A stretch of 64,000 bases of DNA, taken from assembly GCF_009695875.1 (NCBI RefSeq), contig NZ_VUNC01000001.1, positions 557,341 through 621,340 of the forward strand. Reading direction: 5' to 3'. Position numbers and translations under genes: made by a program. The DNA is from Olsenella porci. GTDB lineage: Bacteria > Actinomycetota > Coriobacteriia > Coriobacteriales > Atopobiaceae. Shown here in pieces: positions 35,650 through 45,018 of the stretch. The first letter of the stretch is position 1; each line of letters opens with the position of its first letter. The notes under the pieces are model-generated. The model ran no database searches. It worked only from the letters and a program-made list of their open reading frames with translations, and was not told the origin of the DNA.

Positions 35650-36654
35650 CTACTTGTTCATGGCCTCCTCGACGGCGACGGCGCAGGCGACGGTCGCACC
35701 GACCATGGGGTTGTTGCCCATGCCGATGAGACCCATCATGTCGACGTGCGCGGGCACCGAGCTGGAGCCGGCAAACTGGGCGTCGGAGTGCATGCGGCCC
35801 ATGGTGTCGGTCATGCCGTAAGAGGCGGGGCCGGCAGCCATGTTGTCCGGGTGCAGGGTACGGCCAGTGCCGCCACCAGAGGCTACGGAGAAGTACTTCT
35901 TGCCGGCTGCCAGGCGCTCCTTCTTGTAGGTGCCAGCGACGGGGTGCTGGAAGCGCGTGGGGTTAGTGGAGTTGCCGGTGATGGAGATGTCGACGTTCTC
36001 GTGCCACATGATGGCAACGCCCTCGCGGACGTCGTCGGCGCCGTAGCAGTTGACCTTGGCGCGCGGGCCGTCGGAGTAGGGGATGGTCTCCACGATCTTG
36101 AGCTCGCTCGTGTAGTAGTCAAACTGCGTCTTCACGTAGGTGAAGCCGTTGATGCGGGCGATGATCTGGGCGGCGTCCTTGCCAAGGCCGTTCAGGATGA
36201 CGCGGAGCGGCTTCTTGCGGGCCTTGTTGGCATTGTTTGCGATGCCGATGGCACCCTCGGCGGCAGCGAAGGACTCGTGGCCGGCGAGGAAGGCGAAGCA
36301 CTCGGTGTCCTCGCCCAGCAGCATGGCGCCCAGGTTGCCGTGGCCAAGGCCGACCTTGCGCTCGTCGGCGACGGAGCCGGGCACGCAGAAGGCCTGGAGG
36401 CCCTCGCCGATGGCGGAGGCAGCCTCAGGGGCGGTCTTGACGCCCTTCTTGATGGCGATGGCGCAGCCCGCGGTGTAGGCCCAGGCGGCGTTCTCGAAGG
36501 CGATGGACTGGACGCCAAACACGATGTCGCGCGCGTTCACGCCCTTGTCCAGGCAAATCTTCTCGGCATCCTCGAGCCCGTTGATGCCGTAGCTGTCGAG
36601 CACCTTGTTGACCTTGTCGATGCGGCGCTCGTAACCCTCAAACGTAACTGCCAT
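35650..36654 (-). CDS. GGGtGRT protein (conserved anaerobe protein of unknown function)
   Basis: 334 residues. Contains the family-naming motif in SVASGGGTGRTLHPDN, with GHGNLGAMLLGEDTECFAF, AGHESFAAAEGAIGIANNAN and MWHENVDISITGNSTNPTRF. No signal peptide or membrane segment, so cytoplasmic. The family occurs in strict anaerobes next to an Fe-S scaffold-like protein; its biochemical role is not established. Codon use is strongly biased, suggesting high expression. AGGAGG lies 12 bases before the ATG. Second gene of a two-gene operon closed by a strong terminator. Confidence 0.9.
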   Translation of the reverse strand: MAVTFEGYERRIDKVNKVLDSYGINGLEDAEKICLDKGVNARDIVFGVQSIAFENAAWAYTAGCAIAIKKGVKTAPEAASAIGEGLQAFCVPGSVADERKVGLGHGNLGAMLLGEDTECFAFLAGHESFAAAEGAIGIANNANKARKKPLRVILNGLGKDAAQIIARINGFTYVKTQFDYYTSELKIVETIPYSDGPRAKVNCYGADDVREGVAIMWHENVDISITGNSTNPTRFQHPVAGTYKKERLAAGKKYFSVASGGGTGRTLHPDNMAAGPASYGMTDTMGRMHSDAQFAGSSSVPAHVDMMGLIGMGNNPMVGATVACAVAVEEAMNK

Positions 36655-36678
36655 GGTGTTATTCAGCCTCCTCTTCTT

Positions 36679-37413
36679 CTACTCGTGGACGGGGAACTTG
36701 GACTCGGGGTCGTGGGTCTCCTCGTCGGTGCGGGGGTCGATGAACTTCACGGCCTGGTCCCACTGGCCGAAGTGGCCCATGGCCTTGTCCACGGCCTCCT
36801 TGGGGTCGGTGCCGGCCTTGACGGCGTCGGTGAACTTGCCCAGGTTGAGGAACTCAAAGCCCACGATCTCGTCGTTCTTGTTGAGGGCCATGCGGGTGAC
36901 GTAGCCCTGGGTGAGCTCGAGGTAGCGAGCGCCCTTGGCCTTGGTGCCGTACATGGTGCCCACCATGGAGCGAAGGCCCTTGCCCAGGTCGTCGAGACCG
37001 GTGCCCACGGGCAGGCCGCCCTCGGAGAACGCGGTCTGGGTGCGGCCGTAGACGATCTGCAGGAAGAGCTCGCGCATGGCAACGTTGATGGCGTCGCACA
37101 CGAGGTCGGTGTTGAGGCACTCGAGGATGGTCTTGCCGGGAAGGATCTCGGCGGCCATGGCGGCGGAGTGGGTCATGCCCGAGCAGCCGATGGTCTCGAT
37201 CAGGCACTCCTCGACGACGCCCTCCTTGACGTTGAGGCTCAGCTTGCAGGCACCCTGCTGGGGAGCGCACCAGCCCACACCATGGGTATAGCCGGAGATG
37301 TCAGAAATCTCCTTGGCCTGGACCCACTTGCCCTCCTCGGGGATGGGCGCAGGACCGTGGTATGCGCCCTTGGTCACGGGGCACATCTTCTCCACTTCTG
37401 CGGAATACTGCAT
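36679..37413 (-). CDS. NifU/IscU-like iron-sulfur scaffold-type protein
   Basis: 244 residues. Resembles the NifU N-terminal scaffold family: cysteines at GWCAPQQGACKL, ETIGCSGMTHSAAMAAEI and DLVCDAIN follow the order of the IscU-like fold, though the spacing is not the canonical IscU pattern. A C-terminal extension (about residues 140-244) includes GTKAKGARYLELTQGYVTR. Always adjacent to GGGtGRT genes in other anaerobes, as here (24-base gap). Possibly a dedicated Fe-S carrier or sensor for that protein. AGAGGAG precedes the ATG. The 326-base gap upstream holds no other gene. Confidence 0.85.
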   Translation of the reverse strand: MQYSAEVEKMCPVTKGAYHGPAPIPEEGKWVQAKEISDISGYTHGVGWCAPQQGACKLSLNVKEGVVEECLIETIGCSGMTHSAAMAAEILPGKTILECLNTDLVCDAINVAMRELFLQIVYGRTQTAFSEGGLPVGTGLDDLGKGLRSMVGTMYGTKAKGARYLELTQGYVTRMALNKNDEIVGFEFLNLGKFTDAVKAGTDPKEAVDKAMGHFGQWDQAVKFIDPRTDEETHDPESKFPVHE

Positions 37414-37739
37414 GATTCTCCTCTCCACCACAACGGCGTCCGGGCCCTGTCCCAGACGCACATTCGGCGCCACGCCGTCCCCCTGGATGGCAGGGCACCG
37501 CCGGCAACATGCCAGACACATTCATTTTAGGCCAGCGGATGCAAGGCCGTATCCGTGAACGGCGACAACATTCAAAATAGGGGGTGGCCCTTTATTCACT
37601 GGTCAACTTCATGAGGGCTCCGTTATTCACATCCAAGATAACCCTGACGCCGGGGGAAGCGTGCCGCGACCAAGGGGAGAGGGGCGTCTCCCCCGTCCGC
37701 GTAGCCTGCCGCCATGGCGCGCCTGTTACAATGCGACAC

Positions 37740-38672
37740 ATGGAAGTCAGGCATCCACGCATACCAACCTGGGGCTACCAGGTCCTCCTCGCCACGGTGG
37801 CGGCCATCTGGGGCGGGTCGTTCATCGTCCTCAAGGGGGCCTTGGGGCAGATGACCCCCGGCTGGCTCCTCACCCTGCGCTTTGCGCTCTCGACCCTGGT
37901 GATGGTCGCTCTTTTCTGGCGACGCCTCGCGGCGAACCTCGATTGGTCCCACGTGCTCGCCGGGCTCCTCATCGGTATTCCCGAGGGTCTCGCCTTCCTT
38001 GTGCAGAACGTGGGACTGGACGGCACCACTCCGGGCCGCAATGCGTTCCTCACCACCACCTACTGCGTGATGGTCCCGTTCCTCAACTGGGCCGTCACCC
38101 GTCATCGCCCCCACGCAAACAACGTCGTGGGCGCACTCCTGTGCTTGGCGGGAGTCGGCTTCCTCTCGCTCGACGGGAGCATGGGGCTCTACCTCGGTCG
38201 CGGTGACCTCTTGACCCTGGTCTCCGCCGTCCTGTTCGCGCTCAACATTGTTGCCGTGGGCAGGGTAGGGAGCGCGCACGACGCGGTGACCATGACCATC
38301 GTGATGTTTGCCGTGAGCTCGCTCATCTGCCTCGGCTACTCCCTGGCCGTTGAGCCAACGCCCAACTTCGCCACGCTCACCCCCGACTTCTGGGCCCAGA
38401 TGGCCTACGTGGTCCTCCTCTCGTCCGTCGCGGCGCTCCTCATCCAGAACGTGGCCCAGCAGCACGTGCAGCCGGCAAAGGCCGCGCTGCTCCTCTCGCT
38501 CGAGAGCGTCTTCGCGGTGCTCTTCAGCGTCACGCTGTATGGCGAGGCGCTGACCCCGCAGCTGGCCGTGGGCTTTGCGCTCATCTTCGTCGCCGTGCTG
38601 GTGAGCGAAATCTGGGTGGGTAGGCGCGCCGCGAGCGAAATAGAGTCGCACGAAGTGCCCGCGAGGGACTAA
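37740..38672 (+). CDS. EamA/DMT-family transporter
   Basis: 310 residues, about ten hydrophobic segments in two EamA repeats. LLATVAAIWGGSFIVLKGAL opens the first repeat and the LLISLESVFAVLFSV-like stretch (LLSLESVFAVLFSVTLYGEAL) is the typical second-repeat signature. Probably a drug/metabolite exporter; substrate unknown. No ribosome binding site precedes either ATG (37731 or 37740). TACAAT at 37727 would put a transcription start at or near the 37740 ATG, so this may be a leaderless mRNA. Confidence 0.85.
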   Translation: MEVRHPRIPTWGYQVLLATVAAIWGGSFIVLKGALGQMTPGWLLTLRFALSTLVMVALFWRRLAANLDWSHVLAGLLIGIPEGLAFLVQNVGLDGTTPGRNAFLTTTYCVMVPFLNWAVTRHRPHANNVVGALLCLAGVGFLSLDGSMGLYLGRGDLLTLVSAVLFALNIVAVGRVGSAHDAVTMTIVMFAVSSLICLGYSLAVEPTPNFATLTPDFWAQMAYVVLLSSVAALLIQNVAQQHVQPAKAALLLSLESVFAVLFSVTLYGEALTPQLAVGFALIFVAVLVSEIWVGRRAASEIESHEVPARD

Positions 38673-38741
38673 CCTAGGAGTTTGCGCCCTTCCCGCCAAC
38701 GGGACGGCGGGTGAGAGGGGCATGACTCGCGGGAGGCGCCA

Positions 38742-41700
38742 TTGATCTCTGAGATCGCCCTCAACAAGGTCTGCAGGCCGGCAATTCTCGGCCGTGGTCG
38801 CATCATCGCCCAGCGTGGCGCGAGCATTCGCGACCGGGAGTGCTCGTACGACGGGGGCGTCACCAGGCTCAGGGGCAAGGTGGCGTCGTCGTCGGGGTAC
38901 GCGGACCACTACGACGCGAGCATCGAGTTCGACGAGGCTGCGGACACCGTCCTGGACTTTGACTGCACCTGCCCGGCGGCGGCGCGCTATCCCGGCCCGT
39001 GCAAGCACAGCATCGCCCTTGCGCTCGACTTCAACCGCGACCCCTCCAAGTACCGAGGCTATGACCGGCTCCAGCATGCGAGCACGTCCACCGTGCTGGG
39101 GGAGTACCTTGACCGCGTCGCCCTTGCCGCCCGCCCCCGCGTGGGCACCGCCACCCCCGAGCCTCCGGGGGGCATCCGCCTGGAGCCCACACTCGTCCAC
39201 GACCGTGACATGTTCCTGAGGCTGCGCGTGTGCGGCTCGCGCGGGGCGTACGTTGTGCGCAGCCTGAGCGACCTCGTGGCCGACGTCTCAAACAGGGCGT
39301 TCCGCGAGTATGGCCGCAAGCTGGCGTTCGTCCATGACCCGGACGCCTTCGACCCGCGCTCGCGCGAGCTTCTCGACTTTCTCGCGCGCTGCGTGCAGAA
39401 CCGGCGCTCCTACGCGTCGGAGCGCATGTACGGCCGTGTGTACGCCTCGAGCGGCCAGTCCTCCGCCATGCCGGGTCGCGAGCTGCGCCTCTCGGGCCCC
39501 GAGGTGGACGACCTGCTGCAGGTCATGCTGGACGGCGAGCTCGTGTTTGAGTCCTCCTCCCAGTCGAGCGAGCGTCGCACCGTCACCGTGCGCGACGGCG
39601 ACCCCAACGTCGCCCTGAACGTGGTGGAGGCGGGCGACGACGGCTTTGAGCTGGTGCGCCGTGGGAAAGCCGAGTTCTTCTCCGGTGGGTCGCACCTGTA
39701 TGCCGTGCAGTCGGGCACGCTGTTTCGCTGCACGCCTGCCCTTGCCGCGCAGGCGACGTTCCTCACCGGCGTTTATGACAGCACCACGCCGCACCTGACC
39801 CTCTCGCAAAAGGATGCGCCACGCTTTGCCGCGACGCTGCTCCCGCAGCTCGAGCATGCCATGAGCGTGAGCGTTCCGGAGGAGGTCGCGCGCCTCCGTC
39901 CCGTTCCCTGCAAGCTGGAGTTCTACCTCGACTTCCGTGACGTGGGCGTGACCTGCGACGTCCAGGCGGTGTATGGCGAGAGGCGCTACCACGTCCTCGC
40001 CCGCGAACTGGGGCAGCAGCTGGACGTGGGGAGGGACATCGCGGCCGAGACGGACGCGCGCCGCCTCGCGCAGCGCTACCTCACGGTTGGGGAGGGTGCC
40101 ATGGCCACCATCCCCGCAAAGGCCGACGTGGCGATCGCTCGGCTGATGTTCGAGGGCGTGCCGGAGTTCTCCCGCATCGGCTCCGTCTACACCACGCCCG
40201 AGTTCGACCACCTCCTCAACCGCTCCAAGCCCGAGGTCAGACTCAAGCTGTCGGTGCGCTCCAACCTCATAGACCTGTCCGTCTCGGCCACCGACCTGCC
40301 GCTCGACGAGCTGTACGCGCTCCTCTCGAGCTACCGCAAGCGCCGTCGCTTCCACCGGCTGCGCGACGGGTCGTTTCTGGACCTCTCCAAGCTTGACCTG
40401 GGGGAGACGGAGCGCCTGGCCGAGGAGCTGGGCCTCTCGTCACGTGATCTCGCACGAGGTCACGTGAGCGTTCCGTCGTACAAGGCCTTCCTGCTCGACT
40501 CGATCATGGGGGACGAGGAGAAGGACGCCTCGTTCCGCGACTACGTGGAGTCGTTCCGCTCCGTGGACCCCTCGCGCTACCAGCTTCCAGCCAGTCTGCG
40601 AGGGAGCCTGCGCCCGTACCAGGTCGTGGGCTTCCAGTGGCTGAGCGCCCTGTGCGACATGGGCTTTGGCGGCATCCTTGCCGACGAGATGGGCCTGGGC
40701 AAGTCGGTGCAGCTCATCTCGCTGCTGCTTGCACGCAGGGGGAGCGGCCCCACCCTCGTGGTTTGCCCCGCTTCGCTGGTGTACAACTGGCAGGCGGAGC
40801 TGGAGAAGTTTGCCCCCCAGCTGGACGTCGCGGTGGTGGCGGGGACCGTCCCGGAGCGATCCCGCGTGCGCGGGGAGTCGCACGAGGTCTACGTGACCTC
40901 CTACGACCTCCTGCGCCGCGACGTGGAGAGCTGGGCGCGCATGCCGCTCTGGTGTGAGGTGCTGGACGAGGCCCAGTACATCAAGAACCACGAGACCCTT
41001 GCCGCCCGAGCCGTGAAGGCGCTCGACGCCCAGCACCGCTTTGCCCTCACGGGCACGCCCATCGAGAACCGCCTGTCCGAGCTCTGGAGCATCTTCGACT
41101 TCCTGATGCCCGGGCTCCTGGGCTCCTACGACCGCTTCCGCGAGCGCTACGAGACACCCATCTCGGAGGGTGACGACGAGGTGGCCGAGCGCTTGCGCGA
41201 GGCCGTTGGCCCCTTCGTGCTGCGAAGGCTCAAGGCCGACGTCCTCCGCGACCTGCCCGACAAGCTCGAGCAGGTGGTGTACGCGCGCATGGAGGGCGAG
41301 CAGCGCAGCCTGTACCTGGCGCACGAGCAGGCCCTGCGCCTCTCGCTCAGCAAGGGCGACGACGACTCGTTTGGCACACAGAAGCTGCAGGTGCTCGCCG
41401 AGCTCACGCGCCTGCGCCAGATCTGCTGCGACCCCCGCCTGCTTTACGAGGACTACGATGGCCCCTCGTGCAAGCTCCAGACCATCATGGACCTGGTGGA
41501 CTCGGTGGTGGACGCCCAGCAGAAGATGCTCGTGTTCTCGCAGTTCACCAGCTACCTGGACATCATCGCGGATGAGCTGGACAAGAGGGACGTGCCCTAC
41601 TACACCATCACGGGTGCCACGCCCAAACGGCGTCGCCTTGAGCTGGTGGACGCCTTCAACGCCGACGACACCCCGGTGTTCCTGATCTCGCTCAAGGCGG

Positions 41701-41981
41701 GCGGCACGGGGCTCAACCTGGTGGGCGCGTCCGTGGTCGTGCACGCCGACCCGTGGTGGAACGCTGCCGCGCAGGACCAGGCCACCGATCGCGCGCACCG
41801 CATTGGCCAGACCAGGGACGTGACCGTGTACAAGGTGATCGCACGCGACACCATCGAGGACCGCATCCTTGCGCTGCAGGACGCCAAGAGCGACCTTGCC
41901 GACCAGGTCGTGGGCACGGGTGGCGGCATGAGCCTGGGGTCGCTCCGCAAGGAGGACCTCATCGAGCTGCTGGGCGACTAG
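38742..41981 (+). CDS. SNF2-family helicase with SWIM zinc finger
   Basis: 1079 residues. SWIM zinc finger near residues 76-90 (CTCPAAARYPGPCKH), a long SNF2-associated middle region, then the ATPase: Walker A ADEMGLGKSVQL (about residue 645), DEAQ box LDEAQYIKNHE, LTGTPIENRLSELWSIFDFL, and the helicase C-lobe with SLKAGGTGLNLVGA and QATDRAHRIGQT. A DNA translocase presumably acting in transcription or repair; HepA-like. TTG start at 38742 is supported by GGGAGG five bases upstream. Stands alone after the EamA gene. Confidence 0.93.
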   Translation: MISEIALNKVCRPAILGRGRIIAQRGASIRDRECSYDGGVTRLRGKVASSSGYADHYDASIEFDEAADTVLDFDCTCPAAARYPGPCKHSIALALDFNRDPSKYRGYDRLQHASTSTVLGEYLDRVALAARPRVGTATPEPPGGIRLEPTLVHDRDMFLRLRVCGSRGAYVVRSLSDLVADVSNRAFREYGRKLAFVHDPDAFDPRSRELLDFLARCVQNRRSYASERMYGRVYASSGQSSAMPGRELRLSGPEVDDLLQVMLDGELVFESSSQSSERRTVTVRDGDPNVALNVVEAGDDGFELVRRGKAEFFSGGSHLYAVQSGTLFRCTPALAAQATFLTGVYDSTTPHLTLSQKDAPRFAATLLPQLEHAMSVSVPEEVARLRPVPCKLEFYLDFRDVGVTCDVQAVYGERRYHVLARELGQQLDVGRDIAAETDARRLAQRYLTVGEGAMATIPAKADVAIARLMFEGVPEFSRIGSVYTTPEFDHLLNRSKPEVRLKLSVRSNLIDLSVSATDLPLDELYALLSSYRKRRRFHRLRDGSFLDLSKLDLGETERLAEELGLSSRDLARGHVSVPSYKAFLLDSIMGDEEKDASFRDYVESFRSVDPSRYQLPASLRGSLRPYQVVGFQWLSALCDMGFGGILADEMGLGKSVQLISLLLARRGSGPTLVVCPASLVYNWQAELEKFAPQLDVAVVAGTVPERSRVRGESHEVYVTSYDLLRRDVESWARMPLWCEVLDEAQYIKNHETLAARAVKALDAQHRFALTGTPIENRLSELWSIFDFLMPGLLGSYDRFRERYETPISEGDDEVAERLREAVGPFVLRRLKADVLRDLPDKLEQVVYARMEGEQRSLYLAHEQALRLSLSKGDDDSFGTQKLQVLAELTRLRQICCDPRLLYEDYDGPSCKLQTIMDLVDSVVDAQQKMLVFSQFTSYLDIIADELDKRDVPYYTITGATPKRRRLELVDAFNADDTPVFLISLKAGGTGLNLVGASVVVHADPWWNAAAQDQATDRAHRIGQTRDVTVYKVIARDTIEDRILALQDAKSDLADQVVGTGGGMSLGSLRKEDLIELLGD

Positions 41982-42107
41982 CGCCAGGCGTTCCGGGCGA
42001 CGGGGGAGAGGGGAGTTCCTCTCGCCCGTTGCCCATCCCGCTGGCATGTCGTCTCCCTGGGGGATATGCTGTTCCACCGTGTGTAAGGTCGTCTGTTGGG
42101 GGTTGTC

Positions 42108-42824
42108 GTGATACTGCTGGGTGCGTTGGTGAATGGACTGGAGGCTGCCGCCGGCGGCATCATCGGCCTGCTGTTCAAGGGTCGCGTCTCGGACGACCTG
42201 GGCGACTTCCTCCTGAAGGGCCAGGGCCTTGCCGTGGTGCTGGTGGGCGTCCAGGGCATGGTCAACGGTGGCAGCGTGATCGTGGTCACCCTTGCGATGG
42301 CGCTGGGGTGCCTGATTGGCTATCGGCTGGACATCGACGGCCACGTCCACCGACTTGGACAGCGGGTGCAGCGCAGGCTCAACGAGCGCTTTGCCGGGTC
42401 GGAGCGCCTGGGGAGCTTTAGCGAGGGCTTCGTCGCGGCAACGCTCTTCACGTGCACGGGCGCGATGGCGATCATGGGCTCCATCCAGAGCGGAATCCAG
42501 CTGGACCATTCCACACTCGTGGCCAAGGGCCTCATCGACCTGGTGGTCTGCGTGCCCCTCGCGGCGACCATGGGCATTGGCGTGCCGTTCTGCGGGCTGT
42601 CGCTTCTCGCCTACGAGGGTGTGCTCTCCGCGCTGGCGGCGCTCTTGGGGAGCGTGGTCACCAAGGCGGTCATCACGCAGGTGGTATGCACGGGGTCGCT
42701 CCTGCTGTTTGCGGTGGGCACCAACCTTCTCAAGGTGACCAACATCAAGGTGGCAAACATGCTCCCGGCGGCGTTCGTGCCCTTCGTGCTGGTTCCGCTC
42801 ATGCAGGTGGCGGGTCTGGTGTAG
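42108..42824 (+). CDS. DUF554 family membrane protein
   Basis: 238 residues, six to seven hydrophobic segments. Family features are GALVNGLEAAAGGIIGLLFK at the N-terminus, FVAATLFTCTGAMAIMGSIQ and SIQSGIQLD, and a C-terminal NLLKVTNIKVANMLPA. Function unknown; possibly a transporter. GTG 42108 fits the family's N-terminus, with GGGGG five bases upstream. No operon partner. Confidence 0.88.
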   Translation: MILLGALVNGLEAAAGGIIGLLFKGRVSDDLGDFLLKGQGLAVVLVGVQGMVNGGSVIVVTLAMALGCLIGYRLDIDGHVHRLGQRVQRRLNERFAGSERLGSFSEGFVAATLFTCTGAMAIMGSIQSGIQLDHSTLVAKGLIDLVVCVPLAATMGIGVPFCGLSLLAYEGVLSALAALLGSVVTKAVITQVVCTGSLLLFAVGTNLLKVTNIKVANMLPAAFVPFVLVPLMQVAGLV

Positions 42825-42890
42825 CGGTCGATCCTGGCGGAGGGGGCTGCGGGTCGGATGCATCGCCCCTCTCGCCTGGTTGGGAGAAGA

Positions 42891-42928
42891 GGGCCCCGCG
42901 GGAGGTTGCGTGCACTCTCGCGGGGCCC
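42891..42928. terminator. Hairpin between DUF554 and a solute-binding protein gene
   Basis: GGGCCCCGCGGGAG and CTCTCGCGGGGCCC form a 13-14 base stem with one mismatch around a ten-base loop. Lies between convergent genes, 21 bases beyond the minus-strand stop. Confidence 0.65.
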
Positions 42929-42948
42929 TGGCGTTGGACGTCCGAACC

Positions 42949-43845
42949 CTAGATCGTGGTGCCGAACCACTTCTTCTCCAGCTCGTCCAGGCTGCCGTCC
43001 GACTTCATCTCCTCGATGGCGGCATTGAGGTCCTTGGTGAGCTTGGTGTTCTTCTTGCTCACGACGATGCCGTACTGTTCGCCCGTGGCGATGGAGATGG
43101 CGACGGTCAGGTCGGTGTACGACTTGGTGCACATGTAGCTGGCAACGGGCAGGTCGATCACGCAGGCGTTGTAGAGGCCGCTCTGCACGCCGGTCATGGC
43201 CTGAATTGCGTCGTCGAGCGGGACGCAGGTGGCGTTGGGCAGGTTCTCCTTCACCCAGTCCTCGCCGGTGGTGCCGGACTGCACGGCAATTTTCTTGCCG
43301 CTCTTGTCCAGCGCCTCCTGGGTCTTGTCGGTGGCGATCTTCTGGGTCACCAGGCCCTGGTTGGAGTCGAGGTACGACTCGGTGAAGTCGATCTCCTCCT
43401 TGCGCTCGTCGGTGATCGTGAAGGCGGAGACGCCCACGTCGGCCTTGCCGCCTTGCTTGATCATGGGGATGATCGTGTCAAACTTGGTGGGCGAGAGCCA
43501 TGTCATCTCTAGGCCGAGCTTCTTCGCCAGGGCGTCCATCATGTCGATTTCGAAGCCCTCGGGCGTGGTGGAGCCGTCTGGGATGGACTCGAGCGGGGGA
43601 TACGCCATGTCCGAGACGCCTGTGAGCTTGCCCTCGGTCACGAGGATGTACTCGCTGGCGCCCGACGCGCTGGAGTCTGCTGCGGCGGCGGAATCCGAGG
43701 ACGAGGCCGACGAGGACGAGGCCGAACTAGAGCCGCCTTCCGAGCTGCAGCCGGCAAGGCCCATCGCAAACGCCATTCCGAGTGCAGAGCCGGCCCCCTT
43801 CACAAATTCCTTCCTGGTGATGTTCCTCTCGTTCGAAGCTGTCAT
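42949..43845 (-). CDS. Amino-acid-type ABC solute-binding lipoprotein (paralogue 1)
   Basis: 298 residues. Lipoprotein signal with lipobox MGLAGCSS after ITRKEFVKGAGSALG, then a Ser/Ala linker. SBP family 3 fold: YPPLESIPDGSTTPEGFEID and MMDALAKKLGLEM, AFTITDERKEEIDFTESYL, VQSGTTGEDWVKENL. These proteins bind polar amino acids such as Gln, Arg or Cys; specificity cannot be read. No permease or ATPase gene is near. Start ambiguous between 43845 and 43857. Very similar to the protein encoded at 44140-45018. Confidence 0.92.
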   Translation of the reverse strand: MTASNERNITRKEFVKGAGSALGMAFAMGLAGCSSEGGSSSASSSSASSSDSAAAADSSASGASEYILVTEGKLTGVSDMAYPPLESIPDGSTTPEGFEIDMMDALAKKLGLEMTWLSPTKFDTIIPMIKQGGKADVGVSAFTITDERKEEIDFTESYLDSNQGLVTQKIATDKTQEALDKSGKKIAVQSGTTGEDWVKENLPNATCVPLDDAIQAMTGVQSGLYNACVIDLPVASYMCTKSYTDLTVAISIATGEQYGIVVSKKNTKLTKDLNAAIEEMKSDGSLDELEKKWFGTTI

Positions 43846-44050
43846 GGCTCCCACCATCCCTCGTCGTCCCTATTTGCTTGGCTGTCAGTTGCGCGCCCGG
43901 GGGTTGCTCCGTGCGTTGAGTGCATTGTGCCGCTTGCTTTTAGGGTGGGCGCCGGTGTCGCGTCCAACGTAACTTAAAAGTTATAAGAAAGACTCAAAAC
44001 GTAAAAGAAAGCGAATAAACAGCCAAGTATTTGCATATTCTATAAATAAC

Positions 44051-44083
44051 GATAGGGCCCACGACAATGTCGCGGGCCCTATC
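44051..44083 (-). terminator. Terminator hairpin after solute-binding paralogue 2
   Basis: GATAGGGCCC-CGAC and GTCG-GGGCCCTATC form a stem of 14 pairs with two single-base offsets and a three-base loop. An AT-rich tail follows on the minus strand. Lies 57 bases beyond the stop. The AT-rich bases 43970-44050 next to it probably hold the promoter of paralogue 1. Confidence 0.7.
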
Positions 44084-44139
44084 GGCTCCGTCGGCGTTGG
44101 AGACTGGGAGTACCGACGGAAGGGAGGTCGATCTTGTGG

Positions 44140-45018
44140 CTATGAGGAGGAGATGACGGAGCCGAACCAGGTCTTCTCGATGGTGTCCTGCGTGCCGTCC
44201 GCCTTGATGTCCTTCAGCGCCTTGTTGACAGCCTTGAGCAGGGCGGTGTTGTTCTTGTTGATGACCGCGCCGTACTGCTCGCCCGTGGGGATCTCGCCGC
44301 CGTCGGGAATCTCGAGGTCGGAATAGGCGATCTTGATCTCGTACTCGGTCACGGGCAGGTCGGCGACGCAGGCGTTGTAGAGGCCGCTCTGCACGCCGGT
44401 CATGGCCTGGATGATGTCGTCCAGGGGCACGATGGTGGCGTTGGGCAGGTTCTCCTTGGCCCAGTCCTCGCCAGTGGTTCCGGACTGCACGGCAATCTGC
44501 ATACCATCGGCGTTGAGGGCGTCCTGCGTGGTCGCCGAGGCACCCTTCTTCACCACGATGGACTGGTTGGAGTCCAGGTAGGGGTCGCTCATCGCGACCT
44601 CCTCCTTGCGGTCGTCGGTGATGGTGATGGCGCCCAGCGAGATGTCGGCCTTGCCACCCTGCTTGATGGTGGGGACGATGGTGTCGAACTGGACGGAGGG
44701 GAGGATGTTCTCTGCCAGGTTGAGCCTCTTGCAGATCTCCTTGTACATGTCCACGTCAAAGCCAACAAAGTCCTTGCTGTCGGGATCAATGGAGACGAAC
44801 GGCGGGAAGTTGAAGTTGCTGATCATCGTAAGCTTGCCGTCGTTGACCAGGTTGTAGTCGGTCGAGGAGCTGGAGGAGTCAGACGCGGAGGAGTCAGAGC
44901 TCGAGCTTGAGCCCGTGCTGCTGGAGCTACCGGAGGTGGAACCGCAACCCACAAGACCGGCCGTGAGGCCAAGGCCACAGACGGCGAGGAAGTCGCGACG
45001 AGAAAGGTTTGCCTTCAT
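44140..45018 (-). CDS. Amino-acid-type ABC solute-binding lipoprotein (paralogue 2)
   Basis: 292 residues. Twin-arginine lipoprotein signal: LSRRDFLAVCG...GLVGCGS. A Ser-rich linker follows, then the family 3 binding domain with FNFPPFVSIDPDSKDFVGFD, GAITITDDRKEEVAMSDPYL and VQSGTTGEDWAKENLPNAT. The last motif and the following IQAMTGVQSGLYNAC are nearly identical to paralogue 1, so the two arose by tandem duplication. A GGAG lies eight bases before the ATG. No transporter subunits nearby; the permease must be elsewhere or shared. Confidence 0.92.
   Translation of the reverse strand: MKANLSRRDFLAVCGLGLTAGLVGCGSTSGSSSSTGSSSSSDSSASDSSSSSTDYNLVNDGKLTMISNFNFPPFVSIDPDSKDFVGFDVDMYKEICKRLNLAENILPSVQFDTIVPTIKQGGKADISLGAITITDDRKEEVAMSDPYLDSNQSIVVKKGASATTQDALNADGMQIAVQSGTTGEDWAKENLPNATIVPLDDIIQAMTGVQSGLYNACVADLPVTEYEIKIAYSDLEIPDGGEIPTGEQYGAVINKNNTALLKAVNKALKDIKADGTQDTIEKTWFGSVISSS

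Noticed and set aside
40440..42863. 807-codon minus-strand open frame
   Set aside because: Antisense to the SNF2 helicase and DUF554 genes; His/Arg/Val-rich composition typical of shadows.
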